From positions 396,111 through 460,110 of the forward strand of contig NZ_QJRJ01000080.1 of NCBI RefSeq assembly GCF_003254625.1: a stretch of DNA of 64,000 nucleotides, given 5' to 3'. Position 1 is the stretch's first letter. Every line of letters begins with the position of its first letter. Position numbers and translations under genes: made by a program. The stretch comes from Flavobacterium ginsenosidimutans (GTDB lineage: Bacteria > Bacteroidota > Bacteroidia > Flavobacteriales > Flavobacteriaceae). The notes beneath the pieces were generated by a model that saw only the letters and a list, made by a program, of their open reading frames with translations, was not told the DNA's origin and made no database searches. Of the stretch, positions 51,175 through 60,239 are shown piece after piece.

Positions 51175-53301
51175 ATGATTAGAAAAGACCTTAAACATAT
51201 AAAGCTAGAAGTTAAAAGTCAGGAACCAAAAGTTAATTCTAGTTCTGACAACTTTACGACTGCCGAAGGAATCGAAATCAAAAAAAACTATTCGGAGAAA
51301 GATATCGAAGATTTAGAATTTCTTGATTTTGGAGCTGGTTTTGCACCCAATTTACGTGGCCCGTATGCAACGATGTATGTACGCCGTCCGTGGACTATTC
51401 GTCAATATGCAGGATTTTCGACAGCGGAAGAAAGTAATGCCTTTTACAGAAAAAATTTAGCTGCAGGACAAAAGGGACTTTCCATTGCTTTTGACTTACC
51501 AACGCATCGCGGTTACGATTCAGATCACGAAAGAGTCGTTGGTGATGTTGGAAAAGCAGGTGTTGCAATTGATTCTGTTGAAGACATGAAAGTGCTTTTC
51601 GATCAGATTCCGTTGGACGAAATGTCGGTTTCTATGACCATGAATGGAGCAGTATTACCCATTATGGCTTTTTACATTGTTGCTGCAGAAGAACAAGGCG
51701 TTAGTCCAGAAAAACTGGCAGGAACAATTCAAAACGATATTTTGAAAGAGTTTATGGTTAGAAATACTTATATCTATCCTCCCACTCCTTCGATGAAAAT
51801 TATCGCCGATATTTTTGAATTTACGAGCAAGAAAATGCCAAAATTCAATTCGATATCCATATCTGGCTACCACATGCAAGAAGCTGGTGCGACAGCTGAT
51901 ATTGAATTAGCTTACACTTTAGCCGATGGTTTAGAATATATCAGAACCGGATTATCAACAGGAATGACGATTGACGATTTTGCTCCAAGATTATCTTTCT
52001 TTTGGGCAATCGGTATGAATCATTTTATGGAAATTGCCAAAATGAGAGCTGGACGAATGATTTGGGCGAAATTATTACAGCAATTCAATCCGAAAAGTGA
52101 TAAATCTTTGGCTTTAAGAACACATTGCCAAACAAGCGGATGGAGTTTAACCGAGCAAGATCCGTTTAACAATGTGGCGAGAACTTGTATAGAAGCTGCT
52201 GCAGCGGTTTTTGGTGGAACTCAATCTTTACACACCAATGCTTTAGATGAAGCAATTGCACTTCCAACAGATTTCTCGGCTAGAATTGCTCGAAATACTC
52301 AAATATTTCTTCAAGAAGAAACCAAAATTACCAAAACCGTAGATCCATGGGCTGGAAGTTATTATGTTGAAAGTCTGACAAACGATATTGTTGAAAAAAC
52401 CTGGAAACTAATTGAAGAAGTAGAAGAACTTGGCGGAATGACAAAAGCAATTGAAGCTGGAATTCCGAAACTTCGAATTGAAGAAGCGGCCGCGAGAAAA
52501 CAAGCAAGAATTGACAGTGGACAAGATATTATTGTTGGCGTTAATCAATTTCGTTTAGAAAAAGAAGATCCATTAGATATCCTAGATGTAGACAATCAAT
52601 TGGTTCGTAAACAGCAGATTGAACGTCTAGAAGAAATAAAACGAACAAGAGATTCTGAAAAAGTAAATAAGTCACTAGAAAAATTAATCCATTGTGCACA
52701 AACGGGACAAGGCAACTTACTAGAAATTGCAATTGAAGCTGCGAGAAATAGAGCAACGTTAGGTGAAATCAGTAATGCGTTGGAAACTGTCTTTGGTCGT
52801 TTTAAAGCACAAATCAAATCTTTTAGCGGAGTGTACAGTGCAGCAATAAAAAATGACGAAAATTTTGAACGAGCAAAACAACTAGCTGATGTTTTTGCTA
52901 AACAAGAAGGAAGACGTCCTAGAATTATGATTGCAAAAATGGGACAAGACGGTCACGATCGAGGTGCAAAAGTAGTTGCAACAGGTTATGCCGATGTAGG
53001 TTTTGATGTTGATATTGGTCCATTATTTCAAACTCCTGCAGAAGCAGCAAAACAAGCTGTAGAAAATGACGTTCATATTTTGGGAGTTTCATCTCTTGCT
53101 GCTGGTCATAAAACATTAGTTCCTCAAGTTATAGAAGAACTAAAAAAACATGGACGCGAAGATATAATGGTAATTGTAGGCGGTGTTATTCCGTCTCAGG
53201 ACTATCAATTCTTATTTGATGCGGGCGCATCAGCAGTTTTCGGTCCAGGAACTAAAATAAGCGAAGCGGCTATAAAAATTTTAGAAGCTTTAATAGATTA
53301 A
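51175..53301 (+). CDS. mutB: Methylmalonyl-CoA mutase large (catalytic) subunit
   Basis: Protein of 708 residues. The N-terminal TIM barrel has RGPYATMYVRRPWTIRQYAGFSTAEESNAFYR and the substrate region RTHCQTSGWSLTEQDP. The C-terminal adenosylcobalamin domain has GQDGHDRGAKV (DxHxxG with base-off histidine), SSLAAGHKTLVP and IVGGVIPSQD. It interconverts methylmalonyl-CoA and succinyl-CoA, in propionate metabolism. MeaB is encoded at 10278-11399. Confidence 0.96.
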   Translation: MIRKDLKHIKLEVKSQEPKVNSSSDNFTTAEGIEIKKNYSEKDIEDLEFLDFGAGFAPNLRGPYATMYVRRPWTIRQYAGFSTAEESNAFYRKNLAAGQKGLSIAFDLPTHRGYDSDHERVVGDVGKAGVAIDSVEDMKVLFDQIPLDEMSVSMTMNGAVLPIMAFYIVAAEEQGVSPEKLAGTIQNDILKEFMVRNTYIYPPTPSMKIIADIFEFTSKKMPKFNSISISGYHMQEAGATADIELAYTLADGLEYIRTGLSTGMTIDDFAPRLSFFWAIGMNHFMEIAKMRAGRMIWAKLLQQFNPKSDKSLALRTHCQTSGWSLTEQDPFNNVARTCIEAAAAVFGGTQSLHTNALDEAIALPTDFSARIARNTQIFLQEETKITKTVDPWAGSYYVESLTNDIVEKTWKLIEEVEELGGMTKAIEAGIPKLRIEEAAARKQARIDSGQDIIVGVNQFRLEKEDPLDILDVDNQLVRKQQIERLEEIKRTRDSEKVNKSLEKLIHCAQTGQGNLLEIAIEAARNRATLGEISNALETVFGRFKAQIKSFSGVYSAAIKNDENFERAKQLADVFAKQEGRRPRIMIAKMGQDGHDRGAKVVATGYADVGFDVDIGPLFQTPAEAAKQAVENDVHILGVSSLAAGHKTLVPQVIEELKKHGREDIMVIVGGVIPSQDYQFLFDAGASAVFGPGTKISEAAIKILEALID

Positions 53302-53302
53302 A

Positions 53303-53345
53303 GTTAGCAGTCGCAGTCGCAGTTTTCAGTTATTAGAGATACGGA
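53303..53345 (+). repeat. CAGTCTCAG-family repeat (partial) 5
   Basis: AGCAGTCGCAGTCGCAGTTT with a short tail, directly after mutB. The opposite arm is not obvious, so it looks decayed. Confidence 0.6.
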
Positions 53346-53401
53346 AAATAAATAAAGTTCTTGAGATAGCATTTTAGCTCATAAAGAACATACACAATAG
53401 A

Positions 53402-53439
53402 AAAAGAGGTTGTTTCACAATTGTGAAACAACCTCTTTT
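53402..53439 (-). terminator. Perfect 38-bp palindromic terminator
   Basis: AAAAGAGGTTGTTTCACAA and its exact complement, with no unpaired loop base in the DNA. It ends four bases before the stop of the minus-strand gene, and would serve both strands. Confidence 0.85.
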
Positions 53440-53442
53440 AAT

Positions 53443-54081
53443 TTAGTCGTTTACTGTTGCGTTACTATCTGCTTCTATAAAAGAAAGATCGTAACCTGCA
53501 AAATCTCTCATGTAGCTTTTTAAAGAAGTCCCGAAAGCATCTCTAAAATGTCTGCTTCCTTTGTTTTTGAAAAAATTCTTTACAGAACCTGCGCCACCTA
53601 AATGCGCTGCAGCTAAAATTCCAGATTCGGTAATTTCAATACCACTGATGATTTTACCTTGATACTTTTCGATTTCGTAACGTAAAATCCATTTGTTTTT
53701 GGCTAACAAAGCTATAAAAGCTTTTTCTTGTAGAGCGGGATCTTTTAAAAAGGCTTTATTATCATTAATTCCGATTGCTCTTAAAGCTTTAGAACCAAAT
53801 TGATATTTACCCATATAACCAAGGGAATTTACTAATCTGTATTGCCCTTGCGATTCTTTAAAAGCTACTGCTTCTTTAAATCCTATAAGATGATTTCCTG
53901 TGAATGGGACGTTGGTGTTCGGATAATCATTCTTTTCTTTTGATGGAAAAATGTATTCTGATCCATCTGTTTTTTCAATTAAAAACCAAGGTTTGGTTTC
54001 GTGATTTGAGGGAATAAATCCCAAACTTAAAAATGTAATAATAACGACTAAACTCGCATAAAAATACCATTTCTTTATCAT
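53443..54081 (-). CDS. Secreted lysozyme/transglycosylase-like protein
   Basis: Protein of 212 residues. N-terminal membrane anchor or signal (FYASLVVIITFLSLGFI). Residues from about 70 on (FKEAVAFKESQGQYRLVNSLGYMGKYQFGSKALRAIGI) have a lysozyme-like fold: Glu in the KESQG motif is the likely catalytic acid, and GYMGKYQFG fits SLT/peptidoglycan hydrolases. It likely cleaves peptidoglycan in the periplasm. Single gene with its own promoter box. Confidence 0.78.
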   Translation of the reverse strand: MIKKWYFYASLVVIITFLSLGFIPSNHETKPWFLIEKTDGSEYIFPSKEKNDYPNTNVPFTGNHLIGFKEAVAFKESQGQYRLVNSLGYMGKYQFGSKALRAIGINDNKAFLKDPALQEKAFIALLAKNKWILRYEIEKYQGKIISGIEITESGILAAAHLGGAGSVKNFFKNKGSRHFRDAFGTSLKSYMRDFAGYDLSFIEADSNATVND

Positions 54082-54130
54082 AAATTGTTTTTCTTCAAGA
54101 CACTGTCACTCTCTTGAAATTTCTACGGTG

Positions 54131-54138
54131 CAAAGATA
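54131..54138 (-). promoter_or_regulatory. Predicted promoter -7 box of the lysozyme-like gene
   Basis: TATCTTTG on the minus strand, 49 bases before the ATG at 54081. Confidence 0.45.
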
Positions 54139-54512
54139 AGACAATTTCGAAATATGCTTAAAACCAGCATTTTAACATTTTTAAAGAAATATTAGGATTC
54201 GCTTTCATCCCAGATATAGTAATGGATTCCGAAAGATTTTGGTAATGATTTTTTAACCTTAAAAACCGAAAATTGAGGTCTAAAAAAAATCAATTTTATA
54301 TAAATTTTAAGCAAATTCATTAAAAATGAAAGAAATGGATTACATTTAATTTGTCTTTTTTGTGTCAATTTTAAAAATGAGTTTTCGAATTTTATAAAAT
54401 TTACTGTCGAAAATTGTTTAAATTTTCATTAGTCCCAACTTAAAAATTGATCAAAATATTAATTTAATAATTTTCAAAGCAAAATTAATTTTGAATAAAA
54501 TTAGAAATAAAA

Positions 54513-54539
54513 AAACCGAAGCAAAATTTACTTCGGTTT
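54513..54539 (-). terminator. Terminator after mltG
   Basis: AAACCGAAG and CTTCGGTTT with a nine-base loop and an A run (T run on the minus strand). Confidence 0.85.
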
Positions 54540-54563
54540 ATAATATTTTTTTTAGAAACTAAA

Positions 54564-55604
54564 TTATCTTGTCACACCTTGACTTGCAATCCAGTCTGAA
54601 TATTTTTTTGCATTTACATTATGCTCCGCCAATGTTGCAGCAAATTCGTGATATCCGAAACGATCAACACTTGCACAGAAATAGATATAATCATTCTTTT
54701 CTGGGTTTAAAACAGCTTCTAAAGCCGTAATATCAGGCATTGCAATTGGTCCAGGAGGAAGTCCTTTATTTACGTAAGTATTATATGGAGATCTCATTAC
54801 CAAATCATTATAAAAAACTCTTTTAATAACTTGATCAAAATCGTTATCTCTCAATTTTAAAGCATAAATAACTGTTGGATCTGCTTGTAAAGGCATTTCT
54901 AAACGTAAACGATTTAAATAAACACCCGCAATACGAGGTCTTTCATCTTTTTTAACTGATTCTTTATGAACAATTGACGCTAAAATTGTAGCTTGAACAG
55001 GAGTTAAACCTTGTGCTTTTGCTTTTTCAATTCTTTCAGCTGTCCAGAAATTGTGATATTCTTTAATCATTTTATCACGGAACTTCTCAGCCGATGTATT
55101 CCAGTAAATTTCGTAAGTATTTGGAATAAACATCGCAAAAACGTTTTCTTCATTAAATCCGTTTGCTGCTAAGAAAGTCGAATCTTTAATGGCTTTCAAT
55201 AAAGATAAACTGTCAGCTTCAATTTCTTTACCAATTCTTCCTGCAAAATTTTCTAAACGCTCTTGATTGTTAAAAACTAACTTAACTGGAATATTAGAAC
55301 GCATCGCTCGAACTAAATCAATATTATTCATGTCTTTCTTTAAAAGAAAACGACCCGATTTTACATTTTGCGGATAATCTCTTTTTTCTGCAACCATTTC
55401 AAAGTTGTCAAAGTTCTTTATATAAGGTGCCAAAATTTTCTTTACATCGGCATAACTGGCGTCTGTAGGCACGTAAACATATACTTCTTTCTCTTCAAAT
55501 TTAGTATTAGAACTAAAAATTTTATTTACTAGAATAAAACCATATATCAATAAAACTGAAATTATGGCTACGGCACTTATTGTGATTATTTTTTTTAGAC
55601 TCAA
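54564..55604 (-). CDS. mltG: Endolytic murein transglycosylase
   Basis: Protein of 346 residues. One N-terminal helix (TISAVAIISVLLIYGFILVNKIF), a LysM-like part, and the YceG domain with catalytic Glu in ASIVHKESVKKDERPRIAGVYLNRL and the LQADPTVIYAL, GLPPGPIAMPDITALEAVLNPEKNDYIYFCA motifs. It cuts nascent glycan strands and sets their length. Ten bases after a GNAT gene, same strand, downstream of dapF. Confidence 0.95.
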   Translation of the reverse strand: MSLKKIITISAVAIISVLLIYGFILVNKIFSSNTKFEEKEVYVYVPTDASYADVKKILAPYIKNFDNFEMVAEKRDYPQNVKSGRFLLKKDMNNIDLVRAMRSNIPVKLVFNNQERLENFAGRIGKEIEADSLSLLKAIKDSTFLAANGFNEENVFAMFIPNTYEIYWNTSAEKFRDKMIKEYHNFWTAERIEKAKAQGLTPVQATILASIVHKESVKKDERPRIAGVYLNRLRLEMPLQADPTVIYALKLRDNDFDQVIKRVFYNDLVMRSPYNTYVNKGLPPGPIAMPDITALEAVLNPEKNDYIYFCASVDRFGYHEFAATLAEHNVNAKKYSDWIASQGVTR

Positions 55605-55614
55605 AGCTTAAATT

Positions 55615-56148
55615 TTAAATTTGTTTATTAATTAACTGAAAAATTGCTTCATCTTGATAGTGGTTATGATACAAAATCCAGTCTTTTTTTATTCCGATTT
55701 TCTTAAAACCAAATTTAGTAAAAAGTGCGACACTGGCTACATTTTGTACGCCAATATTTGCATACAATTGATGGAGATTTAAATTGTAAAAAGAATATTT
55801 TATTAAAAGCTCTAAAGCCTCAGAACCAATGTTTTTCCCTTGATTTTCTTCTTTCTGAATTACAATACCAATCCCTGCTCTATTATTTCTAGGATCAAAA
55901 TCGAACAAATCAATCAATCCAATAGCAGGAAAATCATCATCTTGACAGATTGCCAAACGAAGCTGTTTTGCTTCATAAATATCTTGATGAGCATTTTCTA
56001 AATATTGTTTAATCAAAAAACGGCTATAAGGAGTTTGCGTATTGCTAACTTCCCAGATATTCTCATCATTCTCGATAGAATAAATGAACTCTAAATCTTG
56101 AGGTTCAAGCGCACGCAAATAAATAGAATCGCCTTTTAATGTTATCAT
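55615..56148 (-). CDS. GNAT-family N-acetyltransferase (RimL/SpeG type)
   Basis: Protein of 177 residues: LKGDSIYLRALEPQDLEFIYSIENDENIWEVSNTQTPYSRFLIKQYL at the N-terminus recalls SpeG-like enzymes that acetylate spermidine. Motif A is GIGIVIQKEENQGKNIGSEALELLIKYSF. Substrate is not certain. Sits between mltG and dapF in a minus-strand group. Confidence 0.87.
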   Translation of the reverse strand: MITLKGDSIYLRALEPQDLEFIYSIENDENIWEVSNTQTPYSRFLIKQYLENAHQDIYEAKQLRLAICQDDDFPAIGLIDLFDFDPRNNRAGIGIVIQKEENQGKNIGSEALELLIKYSFYNLNLHQLYANIGVQNVASVALFTKFGFKKIGIKKDWILYHNHYQDEAIFQLINKQI

Positions 56149-56152
56149 TTTA

Positions 56153-56186
56153 CAATTTTAGATTTTTGATTGTAGATTTTAGATTT
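56153..56186 (+). repeat. TTTTAGATT-family repeat 3
   Basis: TTTTAGATTTTTGATTGTAG and TTTTAGATTT words between the GNAT and dapF genes. Confidence 0.6.
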
Positions 56187-56967
56187 AAATCTCAATTGTG
56201 CCTTTGAATACAAATTTTGCAGGTCCTGTCAAGAAAACATTTGTATAACCATCATTATCTTTATCAAAAGAAACGACCAGTTTTCCTCCTTCAACATTTA
56301 AATTAATTGAAGTTTTATCTGTTTCTCCAATAGCATTCATAGCAATTGCAACGGCTGTAGCTCCAGTTCCGCAAGCAAGAGTTTCGTCTTCAACACCTCT
56401 TTCGTAGGTTCTCAAAGAAAAAGTATCATTATCTACTTTTTTAACAAAATTGATATTGCTTCCTTTTTCTCCATATAATTCTCCGTAACGAATTGCAGCT
56501 CCGTTTTCTTTTACATTATAATGTTCCAAATCGTCTACAATTTGAACATGGTGAGGCGAACCTGTATTTAGGAAAGTATAAGAATCTTTTTTCTGAATTT
56601 CATTCACATCAATCATTTGTAAAGAAACAATTGAATCAGCATTAACAGAAGCGTGATGTAATCCGTCAGTAGCTATAAAAGTCGTTTTATCATCAATTAC
56701 TCCCAATTGATTAGCGAAAGCAACAAGACAACGACCGCCATTTCCGCACATTGAACTTTGGTTTCCGTCAGAGTTGTAATAAACCATTCTAAAATCGGTT
56801 TCGGTATCATTCTCTAAAAGAATCAATCCATCAGCTCCAATTCCGAAACGTCTGTCACACAGACGTTCAATAAGTTTAACATCGTCTTTTGGAAAGAAAT
56901 TGGAACGGTTATCAATCATTACAAAATCATTTCCTGTGCCTTGATATTTATAAAATTCTATTTGCAT
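56185..56967 (-). CDS. dapF: Diaminopimelate epimerase
   Basis: Protein of 260 residues. The two catalytic cysteines are in SMCGNGGRC and ETLACGTGATAV, the family signatures; YKYQGTGNDFVMIDNR opens the fold. It converts LL- to meso-diaminopimelate for lysine and peptidoglycan synthesis. First gene of the dapF-GNAT-mltG group. Confidence 0.97.
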   Translation of the reverse strand: MQIEFYKYQGTGNDFVMIDNRSNFFPKDDVKLIERLCDRRFGIGADGLILLENDTETDFRMVYYNSDGNQSSMCGNGGRCLVAFANQLGVIDDKTTFIATDGLHHASVNADSIVSLQMIDVNEIQKKDSYTFLNTGSPHHVQIVDDLEHYNVKENGAAIRYGELYGEKGSNINFVKKVDNDTFSLRTYERGVEDETLACGTGATAVAIAMNAIGETDKTSINLNVEGGKLVVSFDKDNDGYTNVFLTGPAKFVFKGTIEI

Positions 56968-56986
56968 TTTTTAGTTGTTAGAAATA

Positions 56987-56994
56987 CAAAAGTA
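56987..56994 (-). promoter_or_regulatory. Predicted dapF promoter -7 box
   Basis: TACTTTTG on the minus strand, 19 bases before the dapF ATG. Confidence 0.45.
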
Positions 56995-57067
56995 CAAACT
57001 ATTAATTAATGAAATGTTAATCATTGTTAAAGAGAGTTAAACCACTTTTACAAATAATTTTTTGAAG

Positions 57068-57077
57068 TAATTTTACG
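57068..57077 (+). promoter_or_regulatory. Predicted htrA promoter -7 variant (TAATTTTACG)
   Basis: TAATTTTACG, identical to 15536-15545 and 16245-16254, upstream of the HtrA-like gene; with the next bases GTTA the 13-base match to 15536-15548 is exact. Confidence 0.35.
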
Positions 57078-57128
57078 TTAAATAAAAACATGAACTTAAA
57101 TTCTAATAACTTAATTACAAATTTTAAT

Positions 57129-58529
57129 ATGAAAAAATTTTCAGCCTTATTTCTAGTGTCATTATTAAGTGGTGCTATTACTCTTGGTGCTTACAAGTTA
57201 TTATTTGAAAGCAACAATTCTTTTTTTGGAAAAGGAAATTCTGTTGTAACTCTTGCCCCTAACTCTTATGGAAAAAATGTTGGTTTAGGTGCTGAAACAT
57301 TAGATTTTACCGAAGCCGCAGACAAAACAATTCATACCGTTGTTCACGTAAAAAATGTTTCGAGAAGAACTGTAAGCAACCCAATGCTAGAATTTTTCTA
57401 CGGATATGGCGGACAACAACAGCAAGAACAAGTAGGAACTGGTTCTGGTGTAATTATTTCTGAAGACGGATACATTGTGACTAACAATCACGTAATTAAA
57501 GATGCTACGGAAATTGAAATTACTTTAAACAATAAAAAATCATACAAAGCGAAGTTAATTGGTACAGATTCAAAAATGGATATTGCCCTATTGAAAATTA
57601 GTGCCGATGAAAAACTTCCTTACACTGCTTTTGCAAACTCTGACAATGTAAAAGTTGGAGAATGGGTATTAGCTGTTGGAAATCCATATAATTTAACTTC
57701 AACTGTAACTGCAGGAATTGTTTCGGCGAAAGCCAGAAATTTAGACCAAAGCGGAATACAATCTTTCATTCAAACTGATGCTGCAGTAAATCCAGGCAAT
57801 AGCGGTGGAGCGTTAGTAAATGCGAGAGGCGAATTAATTGGAATTAATACTATGATTTCTTCAATGACTGGCTCTTACGTTGGATATTCTTTTGCTGTTC
57901 CTTCTAATATTGCCCGCAAAATTATTGAGGATATTATGGAATACGGAAATGTTCAAAGAGGTATTCTTGGAGTTGAAGGAGGCGAATTGAATGCAACTGC
58001 TTCTAAAGAATTAGGAGTAACAGAAACACAAGGATTCTATATTAATAGAGTTTCTAAAAATTCTGGTGCAGAAAAAGCTGGTTTAACAAAAGGAGATATT
58101 ATCGTAAAACTTGATGAGCAAAATATTTCAACTTATGCTGATTTATCTGGCTATATCAATACGAAACGTCCAAACGATATTGTGAAAGTGACTTATATTA
58201 AAGATGGAAAAACCAAAACTGTTCCTGTAACTTTAAGTAAAAATGAGTTTTACAGCGCTGAAATTAAAGGAATCGAATTAGAAAACATTGACGCTGCTGA
58301 TAAGAAAAAATTCAGAATTGATTATGGTGTTAAAATCAAAAACATCACAAACGAGAATTTAATGCAATATCAAAACGAATTACTAGGAAACATCATTTTG
58401 AGCATTGATAATGTAAAAGCAACAAATGTTGAAACTGTTTCAAAACTGTTGAGCAAAAAAGACGAAGGACAAAGCGTTCGAATTGAAATGATCAACAGAA
58501 ACGGAGAGATTTTCAGAATTATAATTTAA
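57129..58529 (+). CDS. Periplasmic serine protease/chaperone, DegP/HtrA family
   Basis: Start set at ATG 57129 since it opens with a signal peptide (MKKFSALFLVSLLSGAITLGAYKL); an in-frame ATG at 57090 would add 13 polar residues. The 466-residue protein has the catalytic triad: His in VTNNHVIKD, Asp in SKMDIALLK, Ser in VNPGNSGGALV. Two PDZ domains follow (about 275-375, GVEGGELNATASKELGVTETQGFYINRVSKNSGAEKAGLTKGDIIVKL, and 390-466, less typical). It degrades misfolded periplasmic proteins. Confidence 0.95.
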   Translation: MKKFSALFLVSLLSGAITLGAYKLLFESNNSFFGKGNSVVTLAPNSYGKNVGLGAETLDFTEAADKTIHTVVHVKNVSRRTVSNPMLEFFYGYGGQQQQEQVGTGSGVIISEDGYIVTNNHVIKDATEIEITLNNKKSYKAKLIGTDSKMDIALLKISADEKLPYTAFANSDNVKVGEWVLAVGNPYNLTSTVTAGIVSAKARNLDQSGIQSFIQTDAAVNPGNSGGALVNARGELIGINTMISSMTGSYVGYSFAVPSNIARKIIEDIMEYGNVQRGILGVEGGELNATASKELGVTETQGFYINRVSKNSGAEKAGLTKGDIIVKLDEQNISTYADLSGYINTKRPNDIVKVTYIKDGKTKTVPVTLSKNEFYSAEIKGIELENIDAADKKKFRIDYGVKIKNITNENLMQYQNELLGNIILSIDNVKATNVETVSKLLSKKDEGQSVRIEMINRNGEIFRIII

Positions 58530-58598
58530 GTCGCAGTATTCAGTCTCAGTTTGCAGTATTAAAAAACTGAAAACTGAGACTGCGACTGAAAACTAAAA
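58530..58598 (+). repeat. CAGTCTCAG-family inverted repeat 6
   Basis: AGTCGCAGTATTCAGTCTCA and ACTGAAAACTGAGACTGCGA are imperfect complements. It starts directly at the htrA stop. Confidence 0.8.
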
Positions 58599-58681
58599 AA
58601 AGCTATCTTAAGAAATTTAAGGTGGCTTTTTTATTTTTAAAAATAAATGCTAAAATAGTTTACGAAATCGATTGAAATAGA

Positions 58682-58689
58682 TACTTTTG
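58682..58689 (+). promoter_or_regulatory. Predicted promoter -7 box of the GAPDH gene
   Basis: TACTTTTG, 41 bases before the ATG. Confidence 0.45.
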
Positions 58690-58729
58690 CGCAAAATTTT
58701 AAAATAGTGAGCATTTTATTTTTTCAATT

Positions 58730-60178
58730 ATGAATAACAAATCATTATACCAAAAAGAGGTATCATTACAAGTCGACCGAAGAAAAGCCGGTGTCGAATT
58801 AATTAAAATCATAAGCGATTTATGGTATGACAAATCGATAGAAATGGTTTTATTTAAAAATCAGCTATTAGATAAAAACGTCAGCGATATTATCAATCTT
58901 CACCAATATGCGGGTGAATTTGTTGGAAAACCAATTACGATATTCGATTCTGTCGAAATCGCCAGAGTTGTTTTATCACTGGATCTTCCTCCAGCAAAAA
59001 TTGATCTTGGGAAACTAACTTTTGAATATCGTTTAGAAGACGAAAAATATCCTGACGCAAGGTATTTTGTTATTGAGAAATTGAAAAAAGCGAAATCATC
59101 TGTAGAAATTCAGCCTAAAGATGTTGTGCTTTACGGTTTCGGTAGAATCGGACGCATATTAGCACGAGAGCTAATGTCTAAAACTGGAAAGGGAAATCAA
59201 CTGCGTTTGAGAGCAATTGTAACCCGTGATAAACATGATGTAACAAGTTTAGAGAAACGAGCTTCTCTATTGCGTTATGATTCTATTCATGGAGATTTTC
59301 ATGGATCTGTTGTTGTCGATTCAAAAAATAACGCATTGATTATTAATGGGACAACCGTTCACATAATTACTGCCAATTCACCAGAAGAAATTGATTATAC
59401 AGAATATGAAATACACGATGCATTAGTTATTGATAACACTGGCGCATTTATTACAGAAGAAGCTTTGAAACGACATTTAAAATCAAATGGTGTTAGCAAA
59501 GTACTATTAACAGCTCCAGGAAAAGGTGTTCCAAATATTGTTCACGGTGTAAATCATAATGATTTTGATCCAGATCAAATTGATATTTTTTCTGCGGCCT
59601 CTTGTACAACCAATGCTATAACTCCAGTTTTAAAAGTTATAGAAGAGACATTTGGTATTGTAAAAGGACATTTAGAAACTATTCATGCCTATACAAACGA
59701 TCAGAATCTCGTGGATAATATGCATAAAAAATATCGCCGTGGCAGAGCCGCTGCTTTAAATATGGTAATTACAGAAACTGGCGCAGGAAATGCAGTTTCA
59801 AAAGCATTGCCATCATTAGAAGGAAAATTAACTTCTAATGCGATTAGAGTTCCTGTCCCAAATGGATCACTAGTAGTTTTGAGTTTAGAAGTAAAAAAAG
59901 CAACATCAATTGCAGGAATTAATAAGGTAATGAAGAAGTATGCTCTTGAAGGAGAGCTGGTAGAGCAAATAAAATATTCATTAAACAACGAACTAGTTTC
60001 TTCTGATATTGTTGGAACTTCAGCACCATCAATTTATGATAGCAATGCTACAATTGTTTCAAAAGATGGAAAAAATATCGTGCTGTACATTTGGTATGAT
60101 AATGAATTCGGATATAGTCATCAAGTAATTCGCTTAGCAAAATATATTGCCAAAGTGAGACGTTATACTTATTATTAA
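58730..60178 (+). CDS. Glyceraldehyde-3-phosphate dehydrogenase with N-terminal extension
   Basis: Protein of 482 residues. Residues about 1-125 (SLYQKEVSLQVDRRKAGVELIKIISDLWYDKSIEMVLFKNQLLDKNVSDIINLHQYAGEF) precede the Rossmann motif VVLYGFGRIGRIL; normal GAPDH is about 335 residues. The catalytic C-terminal domain is complete: SAASCTTNAITPV (Cys nucleophile), HAYTNDQ (His), and WYDNEFGYSHQV. It works in glycolysis or gluconeogenesis. Terminator downstream. Confidence 0.93.
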   Translation: MNNKSLYQKEVSLQVDRRKAGVELIKIISDLWYDKSIEMVLFKNQLLDKNVSDIINLHQYAGEFVGKPITIFDSVEIARVVLSLDLPPAKIDLGKLTFEYRLEDEKYPDARYFVIEKLKKAKSSVEIQPKDVVLYGFGRIGRILARELMSKTGKGNQLRLRAIVTRDKHDVTSLEKRASLLRYDSIHGDFHGSVVVDSKNNALIINGTTVHIITANSPEEIDYTEYEIHDALVIDNTGAFITEEALKRHLKSNGVSKVLLTAPGKGVPNIVHGVNHNDFDPDQIDIFSAASCTTNAITPVLKVIEETFGIVKGHLETIHAYTNDQNLVDNMHKKYRRGRAAALNMVITETGAGNAVSKALPSLEGKLTSNAIRVPVPNGSLVVLSLEVKKATSIAGINKVMKKYALEGELVEQIKYSLNNELVSSDIVGTSAPSIYDSNATIVSKDGKNIVLYIWYDNEFGYSHQVIRLAKYIAKVRRYTYY

Positions 60179-60202
60179 TTCAACCAAACTAACTTTCTTT
60201 TT

Positions 60203-60233
60203 AAAACCATCAAGTTCATCTTGGTGGTTTTTT
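60203..60233 (+). terminator. Bidirectional terminator between GAPDH and Lrp genes
   Basis: AAAACCATCAAG, five-base loop, CTTGGTGGTTTT (one G-T pair) and T run, at a convergent junction. Confidence 0.85.
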
Positions 60234-60239
60234 CATTTA

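Larger units (their letters stand above)
54082..54563 (+). other. Intergenic region of 482 bases
   Basis: Very AT-rich. It holds the promoter box TATCTTTG (54131-54138, minus) and the mltG terminator (54513-54539). No gene, repeat or RNA is recognised in the rest. Confidence 0.6.
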
